Source of the DNA: DATJFQ01 sp035492775
GTDB lineage: Bacteria > Acidobacteriota > Vicinamibacteria > Vicinamibacterales > 2-12-FULL-66-21
Direction: 5' to 3'
DNA: 64,000 nucleotides
Assembly: GCA_035492775.1 (NCBI GenBank)
Contig: DATJIW010000073.1
Span: 1-64,000, forward strand
The translations under genes were made by a program, and so were the position numbers. Of this stretch, positions 42,232-50,908 are shown piece after piece; position 1 is the first letter of the stretch; each line of letters opens with the position of its first letter. The notes below the pieces were generated by a model. The model ran no database searches and was not told the DNA's origin. It was given only the letters and a program-made list of their open reading frames with translations.

Positions 42232-43969
42232 GGCTGGCGACAAGTATTTCCGCGGCCGAGAGCACCAGCGCCAGCGCCGTTCGCGCGAATGCGATGGTCG
42301 ACCGGCGCGGTGTCAGCGAGGTGCGCCCTGCCTGCCGCTGTCGTACCCGCACCGGAATTTCGGTCACGAACAGGCCGCGCTTTGCGAGCAGGAGCCTGAG
42401 TTCGGGTTCCGGGTAGCCGCCCGGATGCTCTCGATCGAGTAGCCGGAGCGCGCGCGGCCCGAAGGCCCAGATGCCGGACGTCGGATCCGTCACACGCGTT
42501 CGCGTCGCCAGCGAAAGGACGGCTGAAAGCACCTGCTGCCACATCGCGCGTCGGGACGCGCGTTCCGCACTCAGATACCGCGAGCCCGTGGCCGCATCGG
42601 CGCGCCCACGGCGCACCAGCCGTATCAGCCGAGCGAGATCCGAACCACGATGCTGCCCATCGCCGTCCATGCGCGCCACGATTCCGTAATCTCGGCGCAT
42701 CGCGTACCGGACTCCTGCTCGAAGCGCGCCGCCCACACCTAGACGCTCCGTCAGGACGAGCCGCTTCACGCCGAGCGTCGCGAGCACACGCTCCGTGTCG
42801 TCTGTCGACGCATCGTCGATCACGAGCGCCTCGGCGTCCGGAATGTCCCGTCGAAGCTCTTCGATCACGGCGGGCAGGTTCTCCGCTTCGTTGTACGCGG
42901 GAATCAGCACGAGGACCCGGACCGCGTCGTCAAGGCCGCCGATTCGACGCCGTCTAGGCATGCTGTGGGATGGCAGGCTGCCTCCGGTGAATTGTCGTGA
43001 GATCCAGATGACGGTCGCCGCCGCCCAGGAGACGTCACGCAGGAGGTGAGCGGCGGGGAAGAGCAGAACCGCGGAATCTCCCGTGAGTCTCCACGCTCGA
43101 AGAGCGGCGATGGCGCGCTCCCCAGCCAGGGCAGCAAGCAACGCGAACGCGTATACCGCCGCGACCGGCCATACGACGGCGGTTGCGGCGAGCGCGATCG
43201 CCGCAATCGTCACCGGTGCAGGGGAGATCATCCGAGCGCCGGACACCGCGTCGCCCGTGCAGCGCCGCGGGTGAGCGCGTACCAAGTCGAGCCGACCGTA
43301 ACCGACGCCGAACTGGTGTCGTAGATAGCCGGCGACCCCTTCCCGCCAGTGGTGCTCCGCTGTCGCGTCGGGGCAGAACGCAAGAGTGGCGCCCGATGCA
43401 AGGAGCCGATAACTCGCGTCGTTGTCATATCCGTACCCGAGGCGCTCATCGAACAAGTCGATCCGGTACACCGCAGAGGCGCGATACACGGTGTTGCCCG
43501 TGCAGACGTGATCGACCGTTCTCCGCGTCAGATCCGCATACCGCACGTCGAGATCCCGCCCGGACATCCGGGCCCAGAAGCCCGCCGTCGATGGCACGAT
43601 AAAGCGCCCCTGTGCCGCTGCGATGTGCGTATCTCGCTCCAAGCGCTCGAGCAGAATTTGCAACCAGCCGGACCCAATCACGACATCCTGATCGATTTGG
43701 GCGATGAAGGGGTACTGCGCCTCCCGGATGCCTGCGTTGAGCGCGCCCGCCGCTCCCCGCCCGGCGCCGGCGACGATGCGGATCGGGGCGCGCGTTCGTC
43801 TGCACACGGAGTCAATCACTACCCGCGACGCGTCAGTGCTGCCGTCGTCGACGACGATCACTTCGAACGGATGCCCGTCAGCCTCGCGCAAGATCGCGTT
43901 CAGCACCTTCCGCAGATGGCGGCGGCCGTTCAGAACAGGCACGACGAAACTCACGCCTTTCGTCGTCAT
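42224..43969 (-). CDS. Fusion of two GT2 glycosyltransferases
   Basis: Protein of 581 residues from ATG 43969, which overlaps the upstream GT4 stop (ATGA). Domain 1 (1-250) is a processive-looking GT2 (GVSFVVPVLNGRRHLRKVL, VVDDGSTDAS, QIDQDVVIGSGWL, GNTVYRASAV, YDNDASYRL). Two helices follow at about 255-315. Domain 2 (335-581) is a polyprenyl-phosphate mannose/glucose synthase-like GT2 (LVLIPAYNEAENLPAVIEEL, IDDASTDDTE, RMDGDGQH, TDPTSGIWAF). The frame is continuous with no sign of a frameshift. Domain 2 probably loads a sugar onto undecaprenyl phosphate. Confidence 0.88.
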   Translation of the reverse strand: MTTKGVSFVVPVLNGRRHLRKVLNAILREADGHPFEVIVVDDGSTDASRVVIDSVCRRTRAPIRIVAGAGRGAAGALNAGIREAQYPFIAQIDQDVVIGSGWLQILLERLERDTHIAAAQGRFIVPSTAGFWARMSGRDLDVRYADLTRRTVDHVCTGNTVYRASAVYRIDLFDERLGYGYDNDASYRLLASGATLAFCPDATAEHHWREGVAGYLRHQFGVGYGRLDLVRAHPRRCTGDAVSGARMISPAPVTIAAIALAATAVVWPVAAVYAFALLAALAGERAIAALRAWRLTGDSAVLLFPAAHLLRDVSWAAATVIWISRQFTGGSLPSHSMPRRRRIGGLDDAVRVLVLIPAYNEAENLPAVIEELRRDIPDAEALVIDDASTDDTERVLATLGVKRLVLTERLGVGGALRAGVRYAMRRDYGIVARMDGDGQHRGSDLARLIRLVRRGRADAATGSRYLSAERASRRAMWQQVLSAVLSLATRTRVTDPTSGIWAFGPRALRLLDREHPGGYPEPELRLLLAKRGLFVTEIPVRVRQRQAGRTSLTPRRSTIAFARTALALVLSAAEILVASRE

Positions 43970-45153
43970 GCGCAGACCTCTTCGTAAACGGTCTGAAGCC
44001 GGGCGCACACCGCGTCGGCGCCAAAGAGCGTCCGGACGCGCGGCGCCGCATCACGTGCTTTCGTCGTCCACAGGGCAGAATGCGCCAGGACTGTGTCGAT
44101 AGCGCATGCCAGTGCCACCTCGTCGCCGTACGGGACCGTCAGGCCTCCGCCTGTTCGACCAATGACCTCGGCACATCCGCTGTCGTTGCAGACGACGACG
44201 GGGCGGCCGCACAACAGGGCTTCGAGCGGCACGAGGCCGAAGATTTCGTCACGAGACGGATAGACGACCACGTCGGCCGCCGCGAGCGCGTCAAGGCGGT
44301 CCAATCCGCGCAGGAGGCCAACCCGTGTGACGCGGACGTCGGAACCGGCGCTCCGCAGCGCGCGATGGAATGCCGATCCCGCGCCCATCTCGTTGCCCGC
44401 GATCACGATGCGGGTATCGACAGCTCTGAAATGGCGCGCCGCGCGCACGAGCGCGTCGACGCCCTTTCGCGGAGTCACTTTGCCAAGGTACAACACGAGC
44501 CGGTTGTCGCCCAGCTGCCACGCGCGACGGAAACGCGCGCCATCGGGGTCGTGATTGAATTCGCGCAAGTCGAGCGGGTTCGGCAGAAGAGCGATCTGCT
44601 GCTCTTTCACGCCCGCACGACGGAGCTGGCGCCGCTCGGATTCAGTGACCGCCAGCACGCGGCGGGCGTGCTGGAGCAGACCGCGCCCGAACACGTTGTC
44701 GAACAGGAGCTTGGCCACTCGTCGGCGCTCGATTCGCAGCGCCGTGCCGTTCGGAGATACGACGTAGGGTACTTCCGCACGCGTCATCTCCTTTGCCGCG
44801 ATGACGGAAGGGAAGTTATGGCACGCGTGGATGTGGCAGACGTCGAACGAGGCCGCGCGGCCGCGCAGAAAGCGTCGCAATCCGATCGGCGTGAACAGCT
44901 GCCACTGATACGCCGCGCGGTTCGACAGGTTCGGAAACACGCGCACGTCGACACCGTCTGATGTGCGTGGCCGCGCGGACGCTCGAGTACCGGCATCCGC
45001 GACGTCCGTCGTACAGACTGTAACGTCGTGTCCGCGGGCGGCCAGTGCTCGCGCCATCGCGGAGGCCAGGCGAGGAATGCCGCCGTAGGCCCACGCCTCG
45101 GTGTAGTACGGCACCACGTGCAGGATGCGCACTGCGCCTATAGTATGAGTCAT
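43966..45153 (-). CDS. Glycosyltransferase family 4
   Basis: GT-B enzyme of 395 residues. N-terminal VRILHVVPYYTEAWAYGGIP with IHACHNFPSVIAAKEM; donor domain LYLGKVTPRKGVDALVRAAR and YPSRDEIFGLVPLEALLCGR. The ATG at 45153 is only two bases from the divergent exporter gene start. A GTG at 45132 directly before RILHVV is an alternative and would leave more promoter space. It leads the minus-strand group GT4, GT2-GT2, DUF2304. Confidence 0.9.
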   Translation of the reverse strand: MTHTIGAVRILHVVPYYTEAWAYGGIPRLASAMARALAARGHDVTVCTTDVADAGTRASARPRTSDGVDVRVFPNLSNRAAYQWQLFTPIGLRRFLRGRAASFDVCHIHACHNFPSVIAAKEMTRAEVPYVVSPNGTALRIERRRVAKLLFDNVFGRGLLQHARRVLAVTESERRQLRRAGVKEQQIALLPNPLDLREFNHDPDGARFRRAWQLGDNRLVLYLGKVTPRKGVDALVRAARHFRAVDTRIVIAGNEMGAGSAFHRALRSAGSDVRVTRVGLLRGLDRLDALAAADVVVYPSRDEIFGLVPLEALLCGRPVVVCNDSGCAEVIGRTGGGLTVPYGDEVALACAIDTVLAHSALWTTKARDAAPRVRTLFGADAVCARLQTVYEEVCA

Positions 45154-45155
45154 CC

Positions 45156-45926
45156 ATGGGGTTTTCCGACGCGGTCGCTGCCAGAGATCTCGTCTGGACG
45201 CTGGTGCGTACGGACTTCAAGACCAGGTATCACGGCACCATCGGCGGCTTCGTCTGGGCGCTGCTGAAACCACTGTCCATGTTCGTCGTGCTGCTCGGGG
45301 TGTTTTCTTACATTTTCGTATCCGATCCGCAGTACAAAATCGACCTCATCATCGGGCTTTTCCTGTATGAGTTCTTCCAGGAGGCGACCAAGACCGGGCT
45401 CCTGTCACTCAAAGCGAAAGGATACTTGCTGACGAAGGCGCGCTTTCCGTCATGGGTGCTCGTCGTCTCGTCCGCATCGAACGCCCTGATCACGTTGATC
45501 CTGTTCTCGGTCGTACTCGTGTTGTTCCTGGCCAGCTCGGGACGGCCGCCGTCCATGGCTGCCGTCGGCCTGTATGGCGCGTACGCTCTGCTGCTCTTCT
45601 GCATCGCAACCGGGTTCTCGCTCGCCGCGAGCGTGTTGTTTCTGCGCTACCGCGATCTGAATCAGGTCTGGGAAGTCGTTACGCAGGCCGGCTTCTTCGT
45701 TGCCCCGGTCGTGTATCCAATCGGCGTGCTGCCGGAGCGGCTGCACATCTTCCTCTATCTCTGGCCGCCGACGCCCGTCATCCTCTTCGCGCGCGGAGTG
45801 CTCGTCGATGGCCGCGCACCATCGCTGCTCGGACACGCGCTCCTGTGCGGAGAGGCCGCCGCGGTCCTCGCGATCGGAACGCTCATCTATCGTATGCACG
45901 CCCCGCGCGTCGCGGAGGCGCTGTGA
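45156..45926 (+). CDS. wzm: Polysaccharide ABC exporter permease, Wzm-like
   Basis: Inner-membrane channel of 256 residues for lipid-linked O-antigen or capsule chains. The N-terminal amphipathic segment LVRTDFKTRYHGTIGGFVWA and LLKPLSMFVVLLGVFSYIFV are diagnostic of Wzm/TagG-type ABC-2 permeases. About six helices follow. The stop overlaps the ATPase start (GTGA). Its ATG nearly abuts the divergent GT4 start. Confidence 0.93.
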   Translation: MGFSDAVAARDLVWTLVRTDFKTRYHGTIGGFVWALLKPLSMFVVLLGVFSYIFVSDPQYKIDLIIGLFLYEFFQEATKTGLLSLKAKGYLLTKARFPSWVLVVSSASNALITLILFSVVLVLFLASSGRPPSMAAVGLYGAYALLLFCIATGFSLAASVLFLRYRDLNQVWEVVTQAGFFVAPVVYPIGVLPERLHIFLYLWPPTPVILFARGVLVDGRAPSLLGHALLCGEAAAVLAIGTLIYRMHAPRVAEAL

Positions 45927-46684
45927 AACGCCGCACTGTGCTCGAAGCAAGCCACGTCTCGAAGGCCTTCGAGATTCCGACGCGCCGGCGCGATACCGTC
46001 CGGGCGCACGCGCTGGATTTGTTTCGACCACAGCCCACCGAACGACTGCAGGTGCTCGACGACGTCAGCCTTGCGCTCTCAGCCGGAGAAAGCCTCGGCC
46101 TGATGGGGCGCAACGGTTCCGGCAAGAGCACGCTGCTGAAGATCGTGAGCGGGATCTACGTCGCCGACGCGGGACACGTGCGCGCGTCCGCCGGAATTAC
46201 GCCGATTCTCGAGCTGGGGATCGGGTGGAACCCGGACCTGGACGCGATTGACAACATCGAGCTGCTCGGAACGGTGATGGGCATGACGCTGCGCGAGCTG
46301 CGCGGCGCAACCGATCGGATTCTCGAGTTCGCGGGTCTGGAGCGTTTCGCGCGGCTCGAATTGCGGCATTACTCGAGCGGGATGGCGGCACGGCTCGCGT
46401 ATGCCGTCGCGTTTCATGCAGTTCGGGACGTCCTGCTGCTCGACGAGATCTTTGCCGTGGGCGATGCGGAGTTCAAGGACCGCTGTCAGCAGCGATATCG
46501 CGAATTCCACAGGTCCGGCCGCGCGCTGCTGCTCGTCAGCCACGATCCCAGAGCCATCGCGGAGTTCTGCGATCGCGCGCTCCTGCTGGAGCAGGGCCGG
46601 ATCGTCTTCGAGGGTAGTGGATCCGCCGTGGCGGCCGCGTATCTGGATCTCCTCACCGATTCGTCCAACATGGCGGCGTCATGA
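45923..46684 (+). CDS. wzt: Polysaccharide ABC exporter ATPase, Wzt-like, short form
   Basis: ATPase partner of Wzm, 253 residues from GTG 45923. Walker A GRNGSGKST, signature YSSGMAARLAYAVAF, Walker B VLLLDEIFAVGDAEF and the H-loop VSHDPRAI are all present, as is the ILELGIGWNPDLD region typical of TagH/Wzt. It lacks the C-terminal carbohydrate-binding domain of O9a-type Wzt, so chain-end recognition is not expected from this protein. Overlaps flank it on both sides. Confidence 0.93.
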   Translation: MKRRTVLEASHVSKAFEIPTRRRDTVRAHALDLFRPQPTERLQVLDDVSLALSAGESLGLMGRNGSGKSTLLKIVSGIYVADAGHVRASAGITPILELGIGWNPDLDAIDNIELLGTVMGMTLRELRGATDRILEFAGLERFARLELRHYSSGMAARLAYAVAFHAVRDVLLLDEIFAVGDAEFKDRCQQRYREFHRSGRALLLVSHDPRAIAEFCDRALLLEQGRIVFEGSGSAVAAAYLDLLTDSSNMAAS

Positions 46685-47802
46685 GAGCGCCCGCCGTGTC
46701 CGTCCTGATTCCGTGTTTCAACCACGGCCACTGGATAGACGAGGCCGTCGACAGTGTGCTGCAACAGACGATGCAGGATTTCGAGATCATCGTCGTGGAC
46801 GATGGTTCGAGCGATGTGCCAACGATCGAAAAGCTCGCCGCATACGATCGTCCGCGTACGCGCATCGTCCGCACCGACAATCGCGGGCTCCCGGCCGCTC
46901 GAAACCACGCCGCGAGTCTCGCGACCGGCCGGTTCTATTGCGCGTTGGACGCGGACGATCGCCTGGCGCCACGCTGGCTGGAGTCTGCACTCGGCGCGTT
47001 GCAGGACGATCCCGGACTCGCGTTCGTGTCGCACTGGCTCGAAGCGTTCGGCGACGAGCAATGGTCGTGGCAGCCGGTGCGCTGCGATCTCTCAAGCCTG
47101 CTGGCGCGCAATGTCGTGAACAGCGCGGCTCTCATCCGCCGAGAAGCTTTCGAAGCGGTTGGCGGATTTGACGAGACGATGCAGGCGGGGTGCGAAGACT
47201 GGGACTTCTGGCTGCGCGTCGTCGAGGCAGGGTTCCGCGGCAGGATCGTGCCGGAGGTTCATTACTTCTACAGGCGCAGTGCCGGATCGATGAGCCGTCA
47301 CATGACCCGCTCGGCCGAGAGCTATCGCGTGCCGCTCGAACAACTGGTACAGAAACACGTCCAGGCGCTGCGCGACCATGCTCTCGACGTTCTCGTATCG
47401 AAGGAAGCCGAAGGGTTTGAACTGGCGAGAGAGATCCACCGCCTCGAACGTGACTACGTCACGGAGATCAGGCCTGCGCTGGCCGGAGCCCGCCAAGGGG
47501 CTGTCGCGGCACAGGAGCTCGCCGCGGCGGAATCGATGCGCCGCGACGATCTCACGCAGCTTGAGGACCAACGTGCGCAGCTTGAGGCGGATGTCACCCG
47601 GCTTCGCGAAGAGAACGGCCGCCTGCGCGACGAGCTTTCCAGCGGCAGCCGGGAATTGATGTCGGTGCAGTCGAGCATCGTGGCGCTGCAAGCGCATGCG
47701 GCGGAGAGGAACCGCGAGATCGAGAGCTTGCGGAATTCATGGAGCTGGCGGCTCACCCATCCCATGCGTGCCCTCGTCGCCCTCCTGCGGGGGGAACCGT
47801 GA
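46681..47802 (+). CDS. GT2 glycosyltransferase with C-terminal coiled coil
   Basis: Protein of 373 residues. GT-A domain at 1-235 (VSVLIPCFNHGHWIDEAVDS, VVDDGSSD, CALDADDRLAPRWL with DxD, GGFDETMQAGCEDWDFWLRV). A long coiled coil follows (about 245-350), then a hydrophobic-basic end NSWSWRLTHPMRALVALLRG, a tail common in large polysaccharide glycosyltransferases. The coiled coil may measure or space the enzyme from the membrane. ATGA overlap upstream, GTGA overlap downstream. Confidence 0.9.
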   Translation: MRAPAVSVLIPCFNHGHWIDEAVDSVLQQTMQDFEIIVVDDGSSDVPTIEKLAAYDRPRTRIVRTDNRGLPAARNHAASLATGRFYCALDADDRLAPRWLESALGALQDDPGLAFVSHWLEAFGDEQWSWQPVRCDLSSLLARNVVNSAALIRREAFEAVGGFDETMQAGCEDWDFWLRVVEAGFRGRIVPEVHYFYRRSAGSMSRHMTRSAESYRVPLEQLVQKHVQALRDHALDVLVSKEAEGFELAREIHRLERDYVTEIRPALAGARQGAVAAQELAAAESMRRDDLTQLEDQRAQLEADVTRLREENGRLRDELSSGSRELMSVQSSIVALQAHAAERNREIESLRNSWSWRLTHPMRALVALLRGEP

Positions 47803-49916
47803 CGGCGGGCACTGTTTCAGCGACGCTCCCCGATGTCTGCGTTTTCAAGACATCCGGCTACGTGGTGAACCGGGAGGCGAATGCCGCGGCGGCGTGGCTG
47901 CTGCAGCAGTCCGGCGTGACCGCCGTCACGGGGCCGGTGATTTTCGGGTGGCTCGACGGACTTCAAACCGGCCAGTGGCATCCCAGCGCGCTGACGATCG
48001 CGTCGGTGTTCGCCAACCCGCGCGGCGTCCCCCCGGTTTGGCTGACGCGTGCGAGCGGAGGCGCACGCGACCATCTAATGGAGGACCCCCTCGACGCGGT
48101 CGATGCGTGGATCCGCTGTCTGAACGAATCGCCGGGTACCGTCGCATTGCTCGATATCCCGGTTGCCGAGCGGACCGCGGATGTACCCAGCGCATGGGAG
48201 CAACTCCTGAACCAGGAGGGATACCTCCTCGCGTTTCGACGGCTTCTCGAGCGTCATCGCGCGCTCGTCGAACAGAACATCGGCGAGATTCTGATTCTTC
48301 GCGAGACAGAGTTTGCGGCGCTTCGAGCCGAGCACACGACGCTCGTGTGCCGGCACGAGGAGGCCGTCACAGAGATCGCGAACCTCAGCAGCACGTCCTC
48401 GCCGAGCCAGATCCAGTGGGGATCGTTCAATCGTACGAGGCCCATCGCCAACGACTGGGGCTACGGCCGAGGCGGACCCGTCGATCGCCGCTACATCCGT
48501 GACTTCATCGCGGCCCACTGCTCCGACATCCGCGGGTGTGTGCTGGAAATTCAGGAAGACGATCTCACGCGGGAGTTCGGCGGCATCCGTGTAGAGCGTG
48601 GTGACGTGCTCGATGTCTCGTCGACGAACTCACGCGCGACGGTCATCGCCGATCTGCGGGGCGCCGGACATATTCCCGACGGACGATACGACTGCATCGT
48701 GCTCACGCAGACGGCGCACATCATCGACGACATGCCCGCCGTCATACGCGAGTGCAGTCGGCTGTTGACTCCAAACGGCGTCCTCCTCGCGACCTTTCCG
48801 AGTCTGAGCCGGGTCTGCCTCGAATACGGTCCTCACGGGGATTTCTGGCGCGTCACCGCCGCGGGCGCCCGCGCGCTGCTTTCTGCCGCCTTCGAGGGAG
48901 TCACGATCGAAGCATTCGGAAACGTCAAGACGGCGATTGCCTTTCTGCATGGTCTCGGCGAAGGCGAGTTGACGGAAGCCGACTATGCCTTCCACGATCC
49001 GTACAATCCGGTGCTCATCGGTGCGCGCGCGCAGAAGCGGCGCGCCGGCGGCGCTACCGGAGTCCGAGGCGTCGTCCTCGCATATCACCGCATCGAGCAG
49101 GATTCGTCGGGACGGCTCGATCTCAACGTCGTGCCCCAGGTATTCCAGGAACATCTATCCTGGCTGGAAGACAACGCATCCATCGTCCCGCTCGAGGATC
49201 TGCTCGAATTGGATCCCGAGCGGCTGCCGCCGAACGCCGTTGCCTTGACGTTCGACGATGGCTACGTCCACCACCTGGAATCGATCGCACCGCTCCTCGC
49301 GTCGCGACGGATTCCGGCAGCATATTTCGTGACGACTGCCGGGTTGCACCAGGCGGCCGAACACTGGTGGGATCTGTTCGAACGTGCGGATGTGCCCGAT
49401 AGCGAAGTCGCTCAACTGCACGATCGCTTCGTCCATGCATCGCTCGAATGCAGAGAGCAGTTCATGGCGGATCTGCGCAAACGCGCCGGCCAGCGCGCGA
49501 CCGGAATATCGTCTCGACGGCCCCTGCTGCTCGATGAGGTTCGCCGCCTCGCCGCAATTCCTGGCGTCACCATCGGCGCACACTCCGTGCACCACCTGCA
49601 CCTGCCGGATCAGCCTGACGACGTGAAACGTTCGGAGCTTCTGGTGTCGCGACGATCCCTGGAGAGCGCGATTGAGCGCCCGGTGCGCCTGTTTGCCTAT
49701 CCGTACGGCGGCGTTGATCGACGCACGGCGCAGTGTGCGCGTCAGGAGTTTCGGTGGGCGATGGGTTGTCATGCCGGGGTCGTGCGGCAATCATTCGACG
49801 CCGGCAACGTTCCGCGGCTGGATGTGAAGGAGTGGTTCGGTCACGATTTCGGTGAACGGGTAACGGCGCTGCGCCGAACCGTCGTTCCAGGAGAACGCGT
49901 CAGACTCTTGCCATGA
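47799..49916 (+). CDS. Three-part protein: unknown domain, methyltransferase-like domain, NodB polysaccharide deacetylase
   Basis: Protein of 705 residues from GTG 47799. Residues 1-200 hold a domain I do not recognise (VCVFKTSGYVVNREANAAAA, ending in a helical segment). Residues about 220-405 resemble a SAM-dependent methyltransferase of the type found in glycosyltransferase clusters (YIRDFIAAHCSDIRGCVLEI, VIADLRGAGHIPDGRYDCIV, HGDFWRVTAAGARALLSAAF), with a weak glycine-rich loop. Residues 425-705 are a NodB polysaccharide deacetylase with TFDDGY, HSVHHLHL metal ligands and FAYPYGG. It could cap or tailor the polysaccharide after assembly. Its 3' end overlaps the convergent HEAT gene by 17 bases. 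Confidence 0.82.
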   Translation: MTAGTVSATLPDVCVFKTSGYVVNREANAAAAWLLQQSGVTAVTGPVIFGWLDGLQTGQWHPSALTIASVFANPRGVPPVWLTRASGGARDHLMEDPLDAVDAWIRCLNESPGTVALLDIPVAERTADVPSAWEQLLNQEGYLLAFRRLLERHRALVEQNIGEILILRETEFAALRAEHTTLVCRHEEAVTEIANLSSTSSPSQIQWGSFNRTRPIANDWGYGRGGPVDRRYIRDFIAAHCSDIRGCVLEIQEDDLTREFGGIRVERGDVLDVSSTNSRATVIADLRGAGHIPDGRYDCIVLTQTAHIIDDMPAVIRECSRLLTPNGVLLATFPSLSRVCLEYGPHGDFWRVTAAGARALLSAAFEGVTIEAFGNVKTAIAFLHGLGEGELTEADYAFHDPYNPVLIGARAQKRRAGGATGVRGVVLAYHRIEQDSSGRLDLNVVPQVFQEHLSWLEDNASIVPLEDLLELDPERLPPNAVALTFDDGYVHHLESIAPLLASRRIPAAYFVTTAGLHQAAEHWWDLFERADVPDSEVAQLHDRFVHASLECREQFMADLRKRAGQRATGISSRRPLLLDEVRRLAAIPGVTIGAHSVHHLHLPDQPDDVKRSELLVSRRSLESAIERPVRLFAYPYGGVDRRTAQCARQEFRWAMGCHAGVVRQSFDAGNVPRLDVKEWFGHDFGERVTALRRTVVPGERVRLLP

Positions 49917-50901
49917 GGTCGGCCGTCGCCTCCGGCCAGCGCGTCAGCGCCCGCTTGACGACCAGGTGCCGGCGCGTCAGTCCTTCGCGCCGGACGATTG
50001 CCCGGAACGCGGCGGCCACGTGTTCCCGCCACCACAGGTCCGCGCTTCGAGACGACGCATCGTACGCGTCGGCGAGCGCTTCGACACAGCTCGCGTCTCC
50101 GATCTCTTCGAGCGCAGCGAGGAACGTCACCGGGAGCGCTCCGTGTTCCGACAGGCTGTCGCGCAGATCGTAGAGCGCCAGCCGGCTGCCGCGGCTGGCG
50201 AGCGCCTGATGGAGGCTGCCGCGGACCGCGCGCCACTCTGCGCGGACCTCGGGGTCCGTCTCGGCGCGCTCCCGCGCGCGCACGTGATCCACCAGTCGCT
50301 GCAGTTCCGTCAGCCGCGCGTCCGACTGGTGAGCGGCAACGAGTTCCTTGAGAGATGCCGCTGTCGCCGGCAGTTCTCCTGCCGCCGCCATGTGCCATTC
50401 GTCGACCCGCGCGGACTCGCCGCGGGCGGCCGCGCGCACGCCGGCATCGGGATCCGCGAGAAGAGAGGCACGGATGGGCGCGAGCACGTCTGTCGGAAGG
50501 TCGCGTAACGCTTCCAGCGCCGCCAGCCGAAGCTCCGTTCCGAGACCGCGATTGAGCGCCGCGGCGACGAGTACATCGAGCGCATCCTTGGCTGCCTCGG
50601 TCGTCGCGAGCAAGCCGCGCAGAACGCCGACGGCTGCCAGCGACGCGTCGGCAGGACCCGCGGACAGTGCGTCGCACGCGGGCGTCAGAGCGCGCGGATC
50701 CGCGATCGCTTCGAGCGCGCGGAGAATCCCGACGCGGCCCCGGGTAGTGGCGTTGGTGTAGGCCTGGAGCAGGTGATCGACCGTTCGTGGGCCGATGACG
50801 GCGAGGCGGGCGATAGCCGCCTCGCGTTGCACCTCGTCCGTTCCTCCGAGCGCGGCGATGAGAGGTTTGACCTCCGCGCCGGAGGAAGGACGAATCGGCA
50901 T
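49900..50901 (-). CDS. HEAT-repeat protein
   Basis: Alpha-solenoid protein of 333 residues with no signal peptide. Repeating helical pairs are visible (IAALGGTDEVQREAAIARLA; LQAYTNATTRGRVGILRALE; LDVLVAAALNRGLGTELRLA; FLAALEEIGDASCVEALADA). Such proteins are protein-binding scaffolds. The gene starts 7 bases after the OmpA/PKD gene on the same strand, so they are likely co-transcribed. Function unknown. Confidence 0.8.
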   Translation of the reverse strand: MPIRPSSGAEVKPLIAALGGTDEVQREAAIARLAVIGPRTVDHLLQAYTNATTRGRVGILRALEAIADPRALTPACDALSAGPADASLAAVGVLRGLLATTEAAKDALDVLVAAALNRGLGTELRLAALEALRDLPTDVLAPIRASLLADPDAGVRAAARGESARVDEWHMAAAGELPATAASLKELVAAHQSDARLTELQRLVDHVRARERAETDPEVRAEWRAVRGSLHQALASRGSRLALYDLRDSLSEHGALPVTFLAALEEIGDASCVEALADAYDASSRSADLWWREHVAAAFRAIVRREGLTRRHLVVKRALTRWPEATADLMARV

Positions 50902-50908
50902 CTCGTGA

